From assembly GCA_019188255.1 (NCBI GenBank), contig JAETXT010000007.1, positions 4,030,001-4,094,000 on the forward strand: a stretch of DNA of 64,000 nucleotides, written 5' to 3'. A program made the translations under genes and the position numbers. Below, one piece after another: positions 24,700-36,389 of the stretch. The DNA is from Verticillium longisporum (lineage: Eukaryota; Ascomycota; Sordariomycetes; Glomerellales; Plectosphaerellaceae). Within the stretch, counting starts at the first letter, position 1, and every line of letters starts with the position of its first letter. The notes under the pieces were generated by a model. It saw nothing but the letters and a program-made list of their open reading frames with translations, made no database searches and was not told the DNA's origin.

Positions 24700-27161
24700 T
24701 CAGCGTTGCTCCCCAGGCGCCGTGCCCGTCAACGCCCCAACTGATGGCCCAGCAGACGACCCAGCCCCGGCACCGCTTTCCGGCCCTGAGAGCCTTTCTC
24801 GCTGCACCATGACCCGCTGATTGCAGATGTCAATGAACATCTCAAACTTGCGGATGATCTGTTCCTTCTCCTCGAGCTTCGACTTCAATCCTGCAATCTG
24901 TTTTTCGGCGTCCTCGGTGAACTGCGCAAAATCCCGGCGCGTCTTGTCGAGCTCCCGACGGAGATCGGCTCGAATTCGCTCCTCGGCAGTTGGCTGCGGC
25001 TTGCTGTAGATCGCAGGTCGGTCTTCTGCGAGCGCTGTGGCAACTTTGGTGGGATTCCGGTTGATTGCCGCCCGAGCATTGTAGATATCACGAGATAGTA
25101 GGGGTACGTCAGGGTTCTCTATCTGCAGTATTTCCAGAGTTTCCTTCACACCATAACCTATTCATCATCAAGTCAGAACGAGCAATACTGGAAATCGGTT
25201 GTCAACTCACCGCTTTCTTTCAGATTCTTGACAGCATGCACCATCGTCGCATTCAGCTTTCGAGCTGCCGGGTGTAAAAGGGGGCTTTCGCTTGGACCAT
25301 GGTTGTGCTCGGTGTGAATGGGGTCAGGACGATATCGGATGGTCCACTGCGTCCGCTGCTCAATGGCGAAGAACCCAAATTGGCAGCCGCATTTGCGGGA
25401 CGAAGTCTTGCGCTTCCGTGCCTCCGGACTCACGCGACTAGGAGGAAGACCAGCTCGATCGCATACGAAGAGCACCTTCTTGAGGCCTGGCACAGTCTTC
25501 TTGGACCGCCCAATGACAATGGCATACCCAACCGAGGTGGCGTAGGCAAGGGCGCTTTTATGGATGGCCTCCAAGGTCGTGTAGCTACCTCCTTCGGGCG
25601 GGGGTGACATGCTGGCACCCATGGGCTCCGGCGCCTGGTAGATAATGCCTGCAGCGCGCATTGCATTTTGCACATGGTCTGGCACGCCAGATCCATCGCC
25701 GTCATCCGAGTCCCCATCCACCATGATGGCATCGTCAGAATGCTGCGCCTCAAGTGAGGGCACCGAGGGTCCTGGCTGGGTGACAGGCGGAGGCGGAGGC
25801 GGAGGCGGAGGGGCCTGTGCCTGTGCCTGTGCCTGTGCCTGGGTAGCTTGCTTCTGTTTGCTCTTTTGTCGCGATTGGGACTTCGGTTTCGGCTGTTGCT
25901 GCTGCTGTGCTTGCTGTTGCGCTTGCTGTTGCGCTTGCTGTTGCGCTTGCTGCTGCGCTTGCTGTTGCGCTTGCTGCTGTGCTTGCTGCTGCGCTTGCTG
26001 CTGTGCTTGCTGCTGTGCTTGCTGCTGCGCTTGCTGCTGTGCTTGTTGCTGTGCTTGTTGTTGTTGTTGCTGCTGTGCTTGCTGCTGCTGCTGTGCTTGC
26101 TGCTGCTGCTGCTGCTGTTTTTGCTGCTGTTGCTGCTGTTGAAGACTTTGCTGCTGCATCGCTTCTTCAGCACGATGCATATTGTCCTGAAACATGCGCA
26201 TGGCCTGCGTCTGCTGAGGCTCAGGCAAAGACGAGGATGGCTGTGCATGCGACGAGCGCGCGTTGATCGGGTCGATCTGCTGAGGCTGAGATTGCACTTC
26301 CTGTTGGTCCATAGATGGTTGTGGCCCCATGCTTTGTGGCTGGCCTATACTCTGCTGTCGCCCGATGCCCTGCTGTTGTCCTTGGTTTTGTTGAAGGCCC
26401 ATATTGTGCTGCTGCTGAACAGAGTTCTGCTGCTGACCAAGGCCTTGCTGTTGGCCGAGACCTGTCTGTTGCTGCATGCTGGACTGCTGGTTGATCCCTT
26501 GAGACTGCTGACCCAGACCTTGAGGCTGCTGTCCAAGGCCATGTTGTGGTCCATTGCTTTGCTGCTGGCCCATGTTTTGCTGCCCCATGTTTTGCTGCAT
26601 CGCCTGTCCTAGACCTTGTTGCGGTCCCAGGTTCTGCTGTTGCTGCCTCATGCTTTGCTGTTGTCCAAGACTTTGCTGCTGGCCGAGGGCCTGCTGCTGT
26701 CCTAGCCCCTGGTGCTGCCCCAAGCTGGGCGGTTGACCGAGGCCCTGTTGCTGGGCGGGGCTCTGCTGCTGTCCCAAGCCATGCTGTTGACCTATGGCTT
26801 GCGTCAGGTACATGGAAGGCGGCGTGGGCATCTGCTGGCGCGATGGAGGTCCTCTCTGGCGTCCGACAGGTGCGTTGTTATTGGGGACATGGCTCTGAGA
26901 CGAGCGCGCGCCGCCGCCAAGGTGTCCATTGACGGGCGTCGGGGTCTGATGGAAAATATGCTGGGGATATGTGCCCTGAGGCGGCTGCTGCGGAGTGTAG
27001 GCATGAGGTTGATAGGGAGACGCGTGATGGGTGCCGGGCGAGGGTTTGTTGGTCGGGTTCGCGTGTAGAGGCGGGAAGCTCTGCCCTGGGTGAGATCGGC
27101 CGTGCCGGAGGTTGGCCACTTGTGGAAAGTTAAGCCCAGGCTGACTGTTTGGACCCGACAT
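24700..27161 (-). CDS. glutamine-rich protein with FAR1/MULE-type zinc domain
   Basis: Predicted 802-residue, probably DNA-binding nuclear protein. Exon 1 is 27161-25211, intron 25210-25158 (53 bp, GTGAGT...AATAG), exon 2 is 25157-24700. Start set at MSGPNSQPGLNF; an in-frame upstream ATG at 27359 would add 66 low-complexity residues. Order: Pro/His-rich N-terminus; degenerate GLGQQQ-type hexapeptide repeats (about 120-277); poly-Q and AQQQ repeats (about 337-423); a FAR1-like domain (about 525-640) with GYAIVIGRSKK, VLFVCDR, SSRKCGCQFG and HTEHNHG, supplying the Cys, Cys, His, His ligands of the WRKY-GCM1 fold; then a coiled coil (about 708-765, RADLRRELDKTRRDFAQF). No transposase catalytic domain follows, so this looks like a host regulator sharing a domain with Mutator transposases. 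Targets unknown. Confidence 0.85.
25897..26150. repeat. coding CAG/CAA tract with 12-bp AQQQ-type tandem units
   Basis: On the coding (minus) strand, a run of glutamine codons punctuated every fourth residue by alanine, in about a dozen 12-bp units, plus pure Q runs. The opposite strand gives spurious Cys/Leu-rich frames. Length is probably variable between strains. Confidence 0.9.
26330..26800. repeat. degenerate GLGQQQ / SMGQQQ coding repeat
   Basis: Some 25 imperfect copies of an 18-bp unit encoding G-(L/S/M)-G-Q-Q-Q-like hexapeptides in the same glutamine-rich protein. Confidence 0.8.
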
Positions 27162-28589
27162 GTCGACAAGAGGAGAGGGGCAGCGAGGTCGCCTGTTAAA
27201 GGCTGGACAATGCTTCCTCTGTCGAAGACGTCGTGACCGACGATGTGATGGAACGACAAACCCTTGATGCGCGGTCTGGGTGTGTCGATAATGGGGGAAT
27301 GGAGGCGTGGAGTGTGTGTGTGGGTTCTGGAGGTGTGGACAGAAGAAAGATGGGAGCAAACAAGGGCGGGCGAGGGAAGGTGGTGTGAGGGGACAAGGGG
27401 AGCAGGGAGAGGAGATTTCCTGCGGACGTGGCGCCCGGGCGGGGGCAAGTGACTCCCTGCTGCCTACCTACTTGTTAGGGAGAAGCATAGCGTACTGAAC
27501 GTAGCGCCATCAAAGTGGACCCCAGCGCGCGCTGCTGCCAACAGGACCATCTGGATAGGACGAAGAGGAAGGGAGCTGCAGTGAGTCACGTGACTCTCCT
27601 CTGACACAAGTGACATCATCCATCGCTGGAAGCGCGTCGGAATTCGCGGCAGCGGGGCGTGGCTGGGTTATTCTATCTTTGGACGCCAAATCGGGGGCTG
27701 TATGCTGCGAGTGAGGACAAGCAAAAAGTTGGCACGTATAACGCTACCAACAGTTGTGAACTTAGAAAAAGACTGATGCTTCAAAACAGACATCGGTTGA
27801 AGACTGCTCGAGGCGCAGGTCTATCACGATGCGCTTCGGAGACGTGGGGGGTCGGTCCAGAAGACAGGGTATTGCTTGTTGTTACAGGCACTCCTTGTAG
27901 GTGCACGCACTTCGGTACTGTGCGGGATGACCCGGCTCGATGACAGTCCCACAACGATCGCCCCGCTGTAATGATATGTACTTTGATCAGAGAAAGCTTG
28001 ATCGCGACGACAACATTCAGGTGTCAACAGAGACAAGAGTGCAAGTACGTCGGTAAGCGGCGATTTTAGGTTTTCTAAACCACTGGCCAGAGAAACACGC
28101 TCTGATCTACGGGAAGACCTTCACGATTCGGTTGGGCATTTCTGTCATCCCTAGTGGCATCCCCCGATAGTGGAATAATGAAACCCGTCAGATGCCCTGG
28201 CCTGTTGGCTGTCCATAAGCTCCTCGGCCACCTCTCAGAAATCAGAAAATGGCATGCCGTCCACACACGGCCAAGATGAGCGTCTCAAATCCCTCAGGCA
28301 CTGTTCAGTTCTCGCATTACAACTCATAACATCAGCCATGTGTGATGACGACGCGTGGTCGCGAGTGCGGCATACTTGACACGACTGTCGCATCAAAAAG
28401 ATGAGAGCAGGAGAATGGTGTGTATGATGAACAACGTGTTCATCCTAGCTGGCTTATTAGATCAAATCATGTGGTATCATAGTGCGTAAACTGCTCCCCC
28501 ATCAAACGCCCGACCGTGTTCGCATTATGTCCAAGCCACCTAAGCATATGACATCTTCATCGACCTAACTCAGGGACAAACGTCCTCAA
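27162..28589. other. gene-free spacer
   Basis: Promoter region of the Q-rich gene and 3' side of the zinc-finger gene. Pyrimidine-rich leader just upstream of 27161 on the minus strand. No gene recognised. Confidence 0.5.
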
Positions 28590-31548
28590 TCATTCGCTGT
28601 CGTCAACTTTCTTCCTTTTGCTGGGCCTGCGGACCCCTTCGCCGTCGACATAATGACTTTTGTCGAGCTGATGCTGCCTCAGATTGTCAGGTCGGTTTTT
28701 ATACTGGCTCGTGCAGCCTGGGAATGGACATCGATAGATTGTAGGAGGCGTCGTTTTGTGCTGCAGCTTCTTGTGCTTCGTCAGAGTGCCTTTGAACCAC
28801 TTGGGATGCCCTTTGGGGCGGAATCCGCAGATGTCGCAGCAGTCCGGTGACTCGACTTTGTTGCCTGCTTCATTTGAGAGATCCTGTTGAGTTGATCCCG
28901 GTCGCTGGGTCCCCAGTACATTCTGCTGAGTGTCGCCAGAACTGCTGGTGGCAGGCGGGCAAAGGCTGTTGTACCCACCAAAATACGTCGCCATCAAACC
29001 CTCAGACATGTTATCGCCCAATGATATTTTGGTGTCAGGGGTGGCTACGACGCCATCTGATCCGTCGAGTATCAACATGTCGTCCAAGTGGTCGTCCTCA
29101 AATCCCGTGGTCAATGTTTTAAAAATATCATCCAAAGTCTCTTTGTCGGTGCCGTTGACATCTAGCGATGTGGCACTTTGATGGAGATCCGACATGACGT
29201 CTTTCATAATTCTGATACCGCATAAGTGGTAGGTCGCCCGCGATGTGGTGTCCGGAATCGCGTATTCGTAAATGTTATCACAATGTTGCCGGACTGCTGG
29301 TACATATGAATCAAAATACACATTGTTCGAAAAGTGCCCCTACAGCTAGATTAGCAACAGCCACGAGAACCAGGTGATGGCAGAAAACTAACCTTGCCTG
29401 CCTGTATCAACTCCAACTCCGCTCTTCGTGGATTTTGTATCTCGCCTGCGTCGACACGCTTTTGGAATTTGGCCAGCTTTTTGACAAGACCGAAGGCATT
29501 GGCGAATTGGCCCTGCAGCATATTCACGACAAGGCCAACAGTGACCGAGAATCCCCGGTCGGAAACTTTTCCTACATCGGCATCTCGCGTTTGCTGCACC
29601 CAGCTGTCGGACTTCGCAGCGGCGATTGGGTGCGGTCCACTGACAGGAATCGCGGCGTGCTCGAGTTCTACTGGTGTTAGAAGGATCTGATTTGCCACCT
29701 TGAATTCAGTGTACGACGTCAACTTACCGTCCAGGAAGAACCGAGCTATTTCTAGTAGGTCATCTGCCCCATGAAGAGTCACAATGGGCAATCCGCATGT
29801 CTTGCCCTTGGTAGCATCTGCAATTGGTAAGGCTCCAAGGTCTTCCTTGAGTAGTTGACCAGCAAGTTCGTCATCGGTCATATCCAGAGGGTGCCAGATC
29901 GACGTAGCGACCTCTAGGTAAAAACTACGAAGCTCAGGAGCGACCAGACTTCCATACAAATAAGCTTGGGCGAAGAGACGTTTCGCCATGCTTTCAGCAT
30001 CCCGCTCGTAAACAACCAGGGATAACGAATAGGTGAAGTGTACGAAACAAAGCCAGTCCAGCGGAGAAGTTGGGATCTCACCCTCCAAAATTGCTTGAAG
30101 AGTGGCAAGTCCAGTTGTCCCGACGGTATGGCAGTCGAGGAATTGCAATCGATTGACGAGGGGTTGTGTGACATGTGTCGCAGCTTTTGCATTGATGAGG
30201 TGATGTGTGTTTGCAAAGTCTCCCAGGCCGAAGTAATCAGTGCGTGGGGATTCGTCAGTGGCTGCGTTTTGCTACTCTCTGGTACCTGGATATATGTCTC
30301 GGACTTGAAAGAGTTCGCGAGAACCGTCGGTACTGCCGCAGTGTCCGGAACGGTTGTGATGGTTCCTGTGGAACAATAATCTGTGCTGCTTCCATCCGGA
30401 AGGACAGGCGGTATGGTGTCAGCAAGGGGAGATTCGGCCGGGAGCTCTGATATAGTCTCATGCAGCTGCACGCTATCGAAGCAACTTCGCCGGCTTGCAT
30501 TGGAACCGCCTCTTGACAGAAAGCCGCCGTCGGAGGTGGGTGAGGTCAAGTCGGTCTCAAAACCCGACCCTACTGTCCAGGCCCCGCTGAATGCTGAAAT
30601 TGGTGAAATGACGTGGCTTCCAAAACTCGCATTTGATCTCAGCGATGAGCTTGGGGATAGCTTTTTCCCCTTGTTTTGTAGATCCAGCCTGCTACGTCTG
30701 TAATGTGCAAGGTCGTATGTGGTCAGCTGCAATGCCGGTCGATCGGACATCTTGGAGTGATCGTTCTCCACCGTAGCGGTGCCGGGAGCGCCAGTAAGGA
30801 GGTTGAAATCCCAATCGGACAAGGGGCTAGGTATGGATGAGATCATGCAGTCCAGGGCCGCAGCCTGTGTTGGGTGGTCCGTTGCCGGTAAGACGTTAGT
30901 CGAAGCTGGGTCAAGCAGAGGGGATGCATTTTGGGGAGCCCGGGTTGCTGAAATTTCGACAGAATCAATCTCAACGATCTCGGTAGCGCATGACAGCTCG
31001 ATCTGTTGGGGTCGAACGTGCAAGGAGCCATAGCTCGGGGGCGGGAGGTCGGTGGTGGCGACGAGATCGAGGTCGGCAGCGCCCTCCTTCCTAGACTTGT
31101 GGCCAATGGTCGAGAAGAAGTTCTTCGCGATCTTGAGTATTTTGCGACGTTTCCCGGGGTGACCAAGGCACCGCTTGCACTTGCCATCTGTGAATTTCTC
31201 TGGCTTCTCGCATTCATAGCACCAGTATTCTCCAGTGGACAGAAGGTCGCAGGTGTAGAGGTGCTTCAACATCAGCTCATGATTCGGAAACCGTTTCCTG
31301 CAGCGAAGCAGAGGGCATTCGAGTTTCTCAATCGGCGACATCTTTTCGCAAGCATTTCGCTGAATGGCGGCCCACACGATGAACCTATGTACAGCACACT
31401 CATCGTGAGGTGTTTGACGAGTGCTTTTGCGTATTGCCAGGTAAGTATTTCTCGGGCAAGTTTTAAAAGTGACACCGCAACTTACACACATGACGCCCTC
31501 GAGCCCGGCTCGAGCGAAGACGTTGAGCTTGAGCTTGTCGTAGAACAT
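28590..31548 (-). CDS. C2H2-type zinc-finger protein, fungal
   Basis: Predicted protein of about 928 residues, probably a nuclear regulator. My model has exons 31548-30334, 30271-29728, 29670-29393 and 29339-28590. The last two introns (29727-29671 GTAAGT...CCAG; 29392-29340 GTTAGT...GTAG) are canonical. The first (30333-30272) is needed to switch frame, but its donor GTACCG is weak. Near the N-terminus come CPLLRCRKRF...HLYTC (about 78-100) and a CYEC...CKRC knuckle (110-127). At the C-terminus two fingers follow: CDICG...HKKLQH (about 847-873) and CPFPGC...HQLDKSH (about 883-908), then a basic tail PSKRKKV. The middle region (TDYFGLGDFANTHHL onward) is helical and unrecognised. The true start may include a small upstream exon, because an excellent acceptor sits just before the chosen ATG. 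Target genes unknown. Confidence 0.75.
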
Positions 31549-32037
31549 GAATCCCTTCTGGAGCGGCTCAGGCTAAGGCGGGGGGAAGACGTCAAGGCTC
31601 GTAAGGCTGAGGGGTTCCAGATGCGCGGATGAGCGTCGTCACCTAGTGGCGAGACGGGCTTCTTCGCAGCCATGATCAGATTGAGCAATGCCGACCAAAG
31701 AACATTCGACAATGCAAGAAATGAAATACGACCAATCCGCCACCCATGTTGAGTTTTATTCTGCTGGATGCTCGGAGGTTGGCGGCGGAGTGAAGACGGG
31801 TTGAGGGGTTCCCTCCCTCGCGGTCCATTGTCATGTCCTAGATCCCGGTTTGTAGGACTCGGCGCGCCGTAGGACTTGTTGTGACGGCGGCCTGCCTGCT
31901 ACTGGGGTCAGATCTGGCTGCCTCCCCGGCACATGCAACGTATGGGGCTTGGTCAGAGCCAGCATACTCAGCCTGCATTGATTGGCGGGTAAGCAGTGGA
32001 AAGGCCGTTAAGCAGGTACCAAAGTGCTCTGTACGGT

Positions 32038-32056
32038 AGCTACCTAGGTAGGTACT
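32038..32056. repeat. TACCTAGGTAGGTAC tract
   Basis: Same palindromic tract type as at 2289-2318, in a spacer. Confidence 0.65.
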
Positions 32057-32792
32057 TGTACGCACCGCATGTAATTCAATGATGCAGTCGAATGGTCGAC
32101 ATAACGGCATGCAGTTTGCTCGTGTGTTCGAGATACAGATTCTTTCAACCCTGCAGGAGCACTAATTTGACCACAATCCGACGGAATGGTTTCGATGAGC
32201 GAGGCTGGTGATGACAAATTTCTCTGGCTACTGGTATCCTTTTTGGGGGGTTGCGACTCGGCACGTACATGTACATGTACTTCCCTTGTCCATCAATAAC
32301 AGGCCTTCAGACAGGCACGGTTTTCGGCCAATGGCGATCCACAAGCTGCCTGGTAAGGCGCACTGGCGGCTGTGATTATGCCTTGGTCTGAGCGGAAGTC
32401 ACCACGCTTTGGAGCCAGTTGATGTAATCGGTCACCTGGTCTGCCATTATTTGTTAGGGACAAGAACAGACATCACGTTCAGCCTTGGTTCAGGCCGGAC
32501 GGTGAAGCCCACAAGTCTCGACTCGACAGAAGTCATTTGTGGGGATTGTGACATAGCGACATAGCCAGAGGACCGTGAAGGCGAACCGACTAATTGAACA
32601 CCATTGATAGATAGGTGGCTGGGATGCGATGGCCATCAGTCATCCTGATAAACAGGAGCGTACCCATTGGTTCCGTCGATCAGTTCGAGGGCGTTGTCGT
32701 ACCCAAAAGGCGTAAACAATGGTTTACAGATAGTGAAACTTCTTTTCTCATTGCTGACGATGGCAGTACATACCACGCTCAAGAACAAGTAT

Positions 32793-32812
32793 AGGTACCT
32801 ACCTTACCTAGG
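32793..32812. repeat. AGGTACCTACCTTACCTAGG tract
   Basis: Same palindromic tract type as at 2289-2318, in a spacer. Confidence 0.65.
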
Positions 32813-35132
32813 CACAGCGGGACACGGTGGACGAGGGAGTTGCGGCACACGGGCTCAATATCTTGAAGCATGGGAAACAACGACGGGCCTTGCACCCGTC
32901 GCAGTCTGTCTGTCGCTACATCCATGACGAACGACGTGAGAGAAAGGAAGGGGCAGCAAGCGGGGTAACCAGTCGAACCTTACCTCAACAGAAGGTGAGG
33001 ACGTCATTCTGCGATGTTATGCTTTTCACTCAAACAATGCTTCATGAAAATGATGTGGCCACCTGAAGACATTGTATTTAATGTATGAAGTCTACAAGAA
33101 GAATCTTCTCCTCTGGCGCCGCGATGGACGAAGCATGTTCTCCGGCGATGTGACTTCCAACTTGCCGATTCGTCCATCAGAAGAACGGCTCCGCGCGTCA
33201 TCTCGTCACTTCTCCGACCATAACCCAAGACATTGACGATGTACTGTTGCCTACGAATCGGCCTTAAGCAACCTTGCTTCTACCCATACATCCGGACTGA
33301 CTCGTTACGATCAGCATGCCGCAGGCCATCCCCGACTCACCGCTTGCGTCGACTTTTCATGGCCAACCATCGTCCCGATGGATGGGAGCGCTTTGCAGTA
33401 CCTCGAGCAATCAAGGCCAGAGTGTACCGTCAGACCGGAACCCCACGGGACTGCCAGTCATGCGATCAACGCCATTCGAGCAAAACTAGCCCTTACGGGC
33501 CCATCTGGACTTCTATCACTTCCTTTATCAACGAATGCAACCGCCAGCTAGACGCCATGTCGAAATCCCAAGGTGACAGACAGACAGCCCGGCGCGCTAG
33601 CCGTCCAACCGTACGTCCCTGTCGTTGCTGGTTAGGATGTCCAGAGCTGTACCATGTAAATTCGTCCCCCACGGCCACGTCTCGCTGACATTCGAGTTTT
33701 CCTCATCGCAGGTCAAGCAGCGTCATCGCGGATTCGATGGCGCGATACCCACTGGGCGATCTTGAGGATGCACCCCCAGCATGTCCACCATTTCCCCTCC
33801 CCACGTCCCTGTCTTCTCCAATTGAACGTGCGATCACGACGAAGGTTCGAAAGGACAGTCCCCCTCTTCCCTGCGACGGCAGATCCTGCGATCACCGTGG
33901 GTCCGCTGAGCCCTCCGCTGACGAAACCCCCATTCGATGTGACGCCGATACGTCGCTCCTGTCTATTGCAGGTGTCCAAATGTGTCCAGCGTTTCATGTT
34001 GGCCCTTTGGACTTGTCGCTAAAGCAGGCAAAGCCTTCTGGTCTGCTTGTCTGGGCGTCTCGGATTTGGAGCTTCTCCTGCAGTGTCGCACGGAAGCACC
34101 CAATCAGGCGTAACCGCTCAAGACCCAACAAGGGAAGGCCTGTGCCGCTGGTCTGGACCAACGCCCAACATCGCAACTTTTCTACTAGTCCTCAGCGGGC
34201 TGCGGCGCCAGTCGGCATCACCATCTTGATCCAGCAACGTGGGCAAGCCCAGGGCGGTCGTTTGGGCACGCTACCGTCAGCTGCTCTGTAGCGTCAGGTC
34301 CAGAATCTGGACTCGGAACAGCGGCTGGGGACGACTCCAAAACGGAGCTGACGCTTCGTTAGTTGTTAGCAAAAGGACAGTTTTGTTTATGAAAGCGGAG
34401 GCGCAGGTTGAGCTGATCACTCTGACCCCTTGAACCTGTCACAGACCCTTGGCTCCCCCCCGGCATCACGGACCCAGGCTACTGATCATGAGAGACTGGA
34501 TGACCAACAAGGATGTGCTCGTTGGCCCAGCGCCCAAATGATCAATGCCCAAGAGGCTGGCTTTATGGCGTGTGATATGCCATCCCATCGGTTCACCGGA
34601 ATGCGCTCGTCGTGCGACCTACGAACGTACATCCAACGTTGTTATCGTGCAATGGCTGGTCCACAGCCAATACTAGCCCCTACCACTTCAACACACCACG
34701 CACGCGAGCCTGCCAACCGAGCCACCAACGATACCATCTACGCACTCGGCAGCAAACTTAACGATCGGAGGATACAAAAGCAAGATATGGGAACCCTGTG
34801 CGTCCACTTCTCGAATATCTGATTCGCAGGCCACAGACATCTCTGTGCGGCAGGTCCCACCCCTCCACATTTATCAATCCCCATCTATACCCCCTGACGC
34901 TCAGCTGTTGGCTCCAAAAGATCCTCATACACAGGGTTAACAAGCCATGGCGGAGAAAATTTAAAACGCCATTGGCCTATGCAGACATCCCCACGGTCCC
35001 CTATCGAGCCACAAGCAGACCCTTATTAGGATTCTGCAAGATGCCCGGTGCGGATTTGGTCTGGCGCCTTCGCCCGCCAGTGTTTTTGCATCTGATCACT
35101 CCTGTGGAAACAGACGAGAGGCGATCTCATGG

Positions 35133-35278
35133 GAGGACGGTTATTTGTTCGGCCCTTGTTGGTTATTTGCTCTGCCCGGCAGGGGTGAGATCACACTAGA
35201 TAGGGATCAAGCCGAAAACACAGCTCCACCACCAAAATCAGCTGTGGCTGCTATGTACCTGTCCTCGTCTCATGTACC
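35133..35278 (+). repeat. left terminal inverted repeat of the Mutator-like element
   Basis: Pairs with the right inverted repeat; similarity fades after CCTCGTCTCATGTA. Confidence 0.85.
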
Positions 35279-35527
35279 TACCTTCAAGTCAGGCGTAGTG
35301 GCCACGAACGAATGGTCTTGAGCAGCTCTTCGTGCGTATCTGCTGTGAAGGAGACGATAGGACCCTCGGTGACGGCCTCGGTGACGGCCGGCGAGTCTGT
35401 CGGTGAGTCTATCGGTGAAGGAGGCATCGGAGAGGCTTCTTTTAACGATAAAATGAGGCGTTGGCGATGTCTGGAGGGCTCAAAATAGGCGTATTTGGTG
35501 GTGTTGTTGCATTTGAGGGTGTTGGCA

Positions 35528-35574
35528 ACTGCAGAGCCTTAGGGGGCTGCAGAGCCTTAGGGGGCTGCCTGCGT
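35528..35574. repeat. 21-bp direct repeat inside the element
   Basis: Two adjacent copies of a unit containing GCAGAGCCTTAGGGGGCT. Confidence 0.75.
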
Positions 35575-35631
35575 TGCTTTGTCAGCTGGTTATAGCTGGT
35601 CTTCAGCTTGGAATTCATGGAGAGACTTGAG

Positions 35632-35777
35632 TATACAAGAGACGAGGATAGGTACATAGTTGCCACAGCTAATTTTGGTGGTGGAGCTGTGTTTGTGGCT
35701 TGCCCCCTGTCTAGTGTGATTTCACCCCTGCCTGGGAGAGCAAATAACCAACAAGGGCCAAACAAATAACCGTCCTC
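35632..35777 (-). repeat. right terminal inverted repeat of the Mutator-like element
   Basis: Reverse complement matches the left repeat, starting from the outer GAGGACGGTTATTTG and continuing through CAGCTCCACCACCAAAAT. Confidence 0.85.
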
Positions 35778-35786
35778 ATCTCATGG

Positions 35787-36389
35787 GGTCAGATCGTTTC
35801 GTATCTTGGTTTGAAGGAGTCGTTTCTGGTTCGCCATCAACACATCACCGTACATAAGGGTGGGCAGTGTCCGGCCCCATTTACTTCGTCGCTTGTTCGC
35901 TCTCTATTGTCTTGCCAGGCGATATTTCGCCTCCATTTCGATATTTCGCCTCCATTTTGGCCTTTGCTACCATTTCACTTCGTTCGCAGATCTATTTCGG
36001 CACACCCTAATCAAGTCAACGCTTTTGACGCATTGCAATTTTTTTTTTCCCTACCAGTTTTGGATTTAGGTTTTATACAGCCACCCGGTACTTCATCTTC
36101 CTCGGTGCATACATGTACATCTAGACCACATCCCCTGGCCGACGCCCAGGCACCTGATCCTTCCCGAACCCTGACTCAACAGTTCCTTGTCGAATCGGAT
36201 AAGGAAAAAAAAAAGGATCTTCCTGCCCATCCAGCACGGGAGGCAATACTTCAGCTCAAGATCCCTCGTCGTTGGCTAGCCGGTCCTGGTCTGGATTTCT
36301 TCTTCGCCGTCTAGACTCATCTCAACTACTTCACGTGGTTACCCTCAGTCGGGTAGGCTCAACCACAGCCGAAGTGGCACAGAGAAACC
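35787..36389. other. spacer; 5' region of the GNAT-like gene
   Basis: Pyrimidine-rich region upstream of the ATG at 36390, consistent with promoter and 5' leader. No separate gene seen. Confidence 0.4.

Larger units (their letters stand above)
31549..35123. other. gene-poor stretch
   Basis: About 3.6 kb with no gene I can support. Several plus-strand open frames (for example 33233-33688 and 33737-34291) have no motif and overlap opposite-strand frames. It contains TACCTAGG tracts near 32.04 and 32.80 kb and a TGTACATGTACATGTAC microsatellite near 32.27 kb. Confidence 0.5.
35133..35777. mobile_element. non-autonomous Mutator-like element (MULE/MITE), 645 bp
   Basis: The two ends are inverted copies of each other for roughly 145 bp: the left end begins GAGGACGGTTATTTGTT and the right end is its complement, at an estimated 85-90% identity by eye. 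The element is flanked by a perfect 9-bp direct repeat ATCTCATGG (35124-35132 and 35778-35786), read as a target-site duplication. Long inverted repeats with a 9-bp duplication are the hallmarks of the Mutator superfamily. The interior has no transposase; it holds a tandem repeat near 35.53-35.57 kb and one 107-residue minus-strand frame that begins inside the right repeat. Many mismatches between the two ends are C/T or G/A. A transposase elsewhere in the genome would have to mobilise it. Confidence 0.85.

Noticed and set aside
25645..26142. Cys-rich and Leu-rich plus-strand frames
   Set aside because: They are the reverse translation of the CAG/CAA and AQQQ repeats of the minus-strand Q-rich gene.
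31372..31492. Possible GTAAGT intron near the start of the zinc-finger gene
   Set aside because: A good donor exists, but no acceptor keeps the downstream frame from the chosen start; the unspliced frame is open and plausible.
32385..32460. Short minus-strand frame MADQVTDYINWLQ... preceded by a CTAAC branch-like site and an acceptor
   Set aside because: It looks like a possible terminal exon, but I could not join it in frame to any upstream exon.
33233..34291. Two plus-strand frames (151 and 184 residues)
   Set aside because: No recognisable domain, no supporting splice signals, competing frames on the other strand.
35442..35765. 107-residue minus-strand frame inside the Mutator-like element
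   Set aside because: It begins in the inverted repeat and runs into tandem repeats; no transposase motif, so it is not called as a gene.
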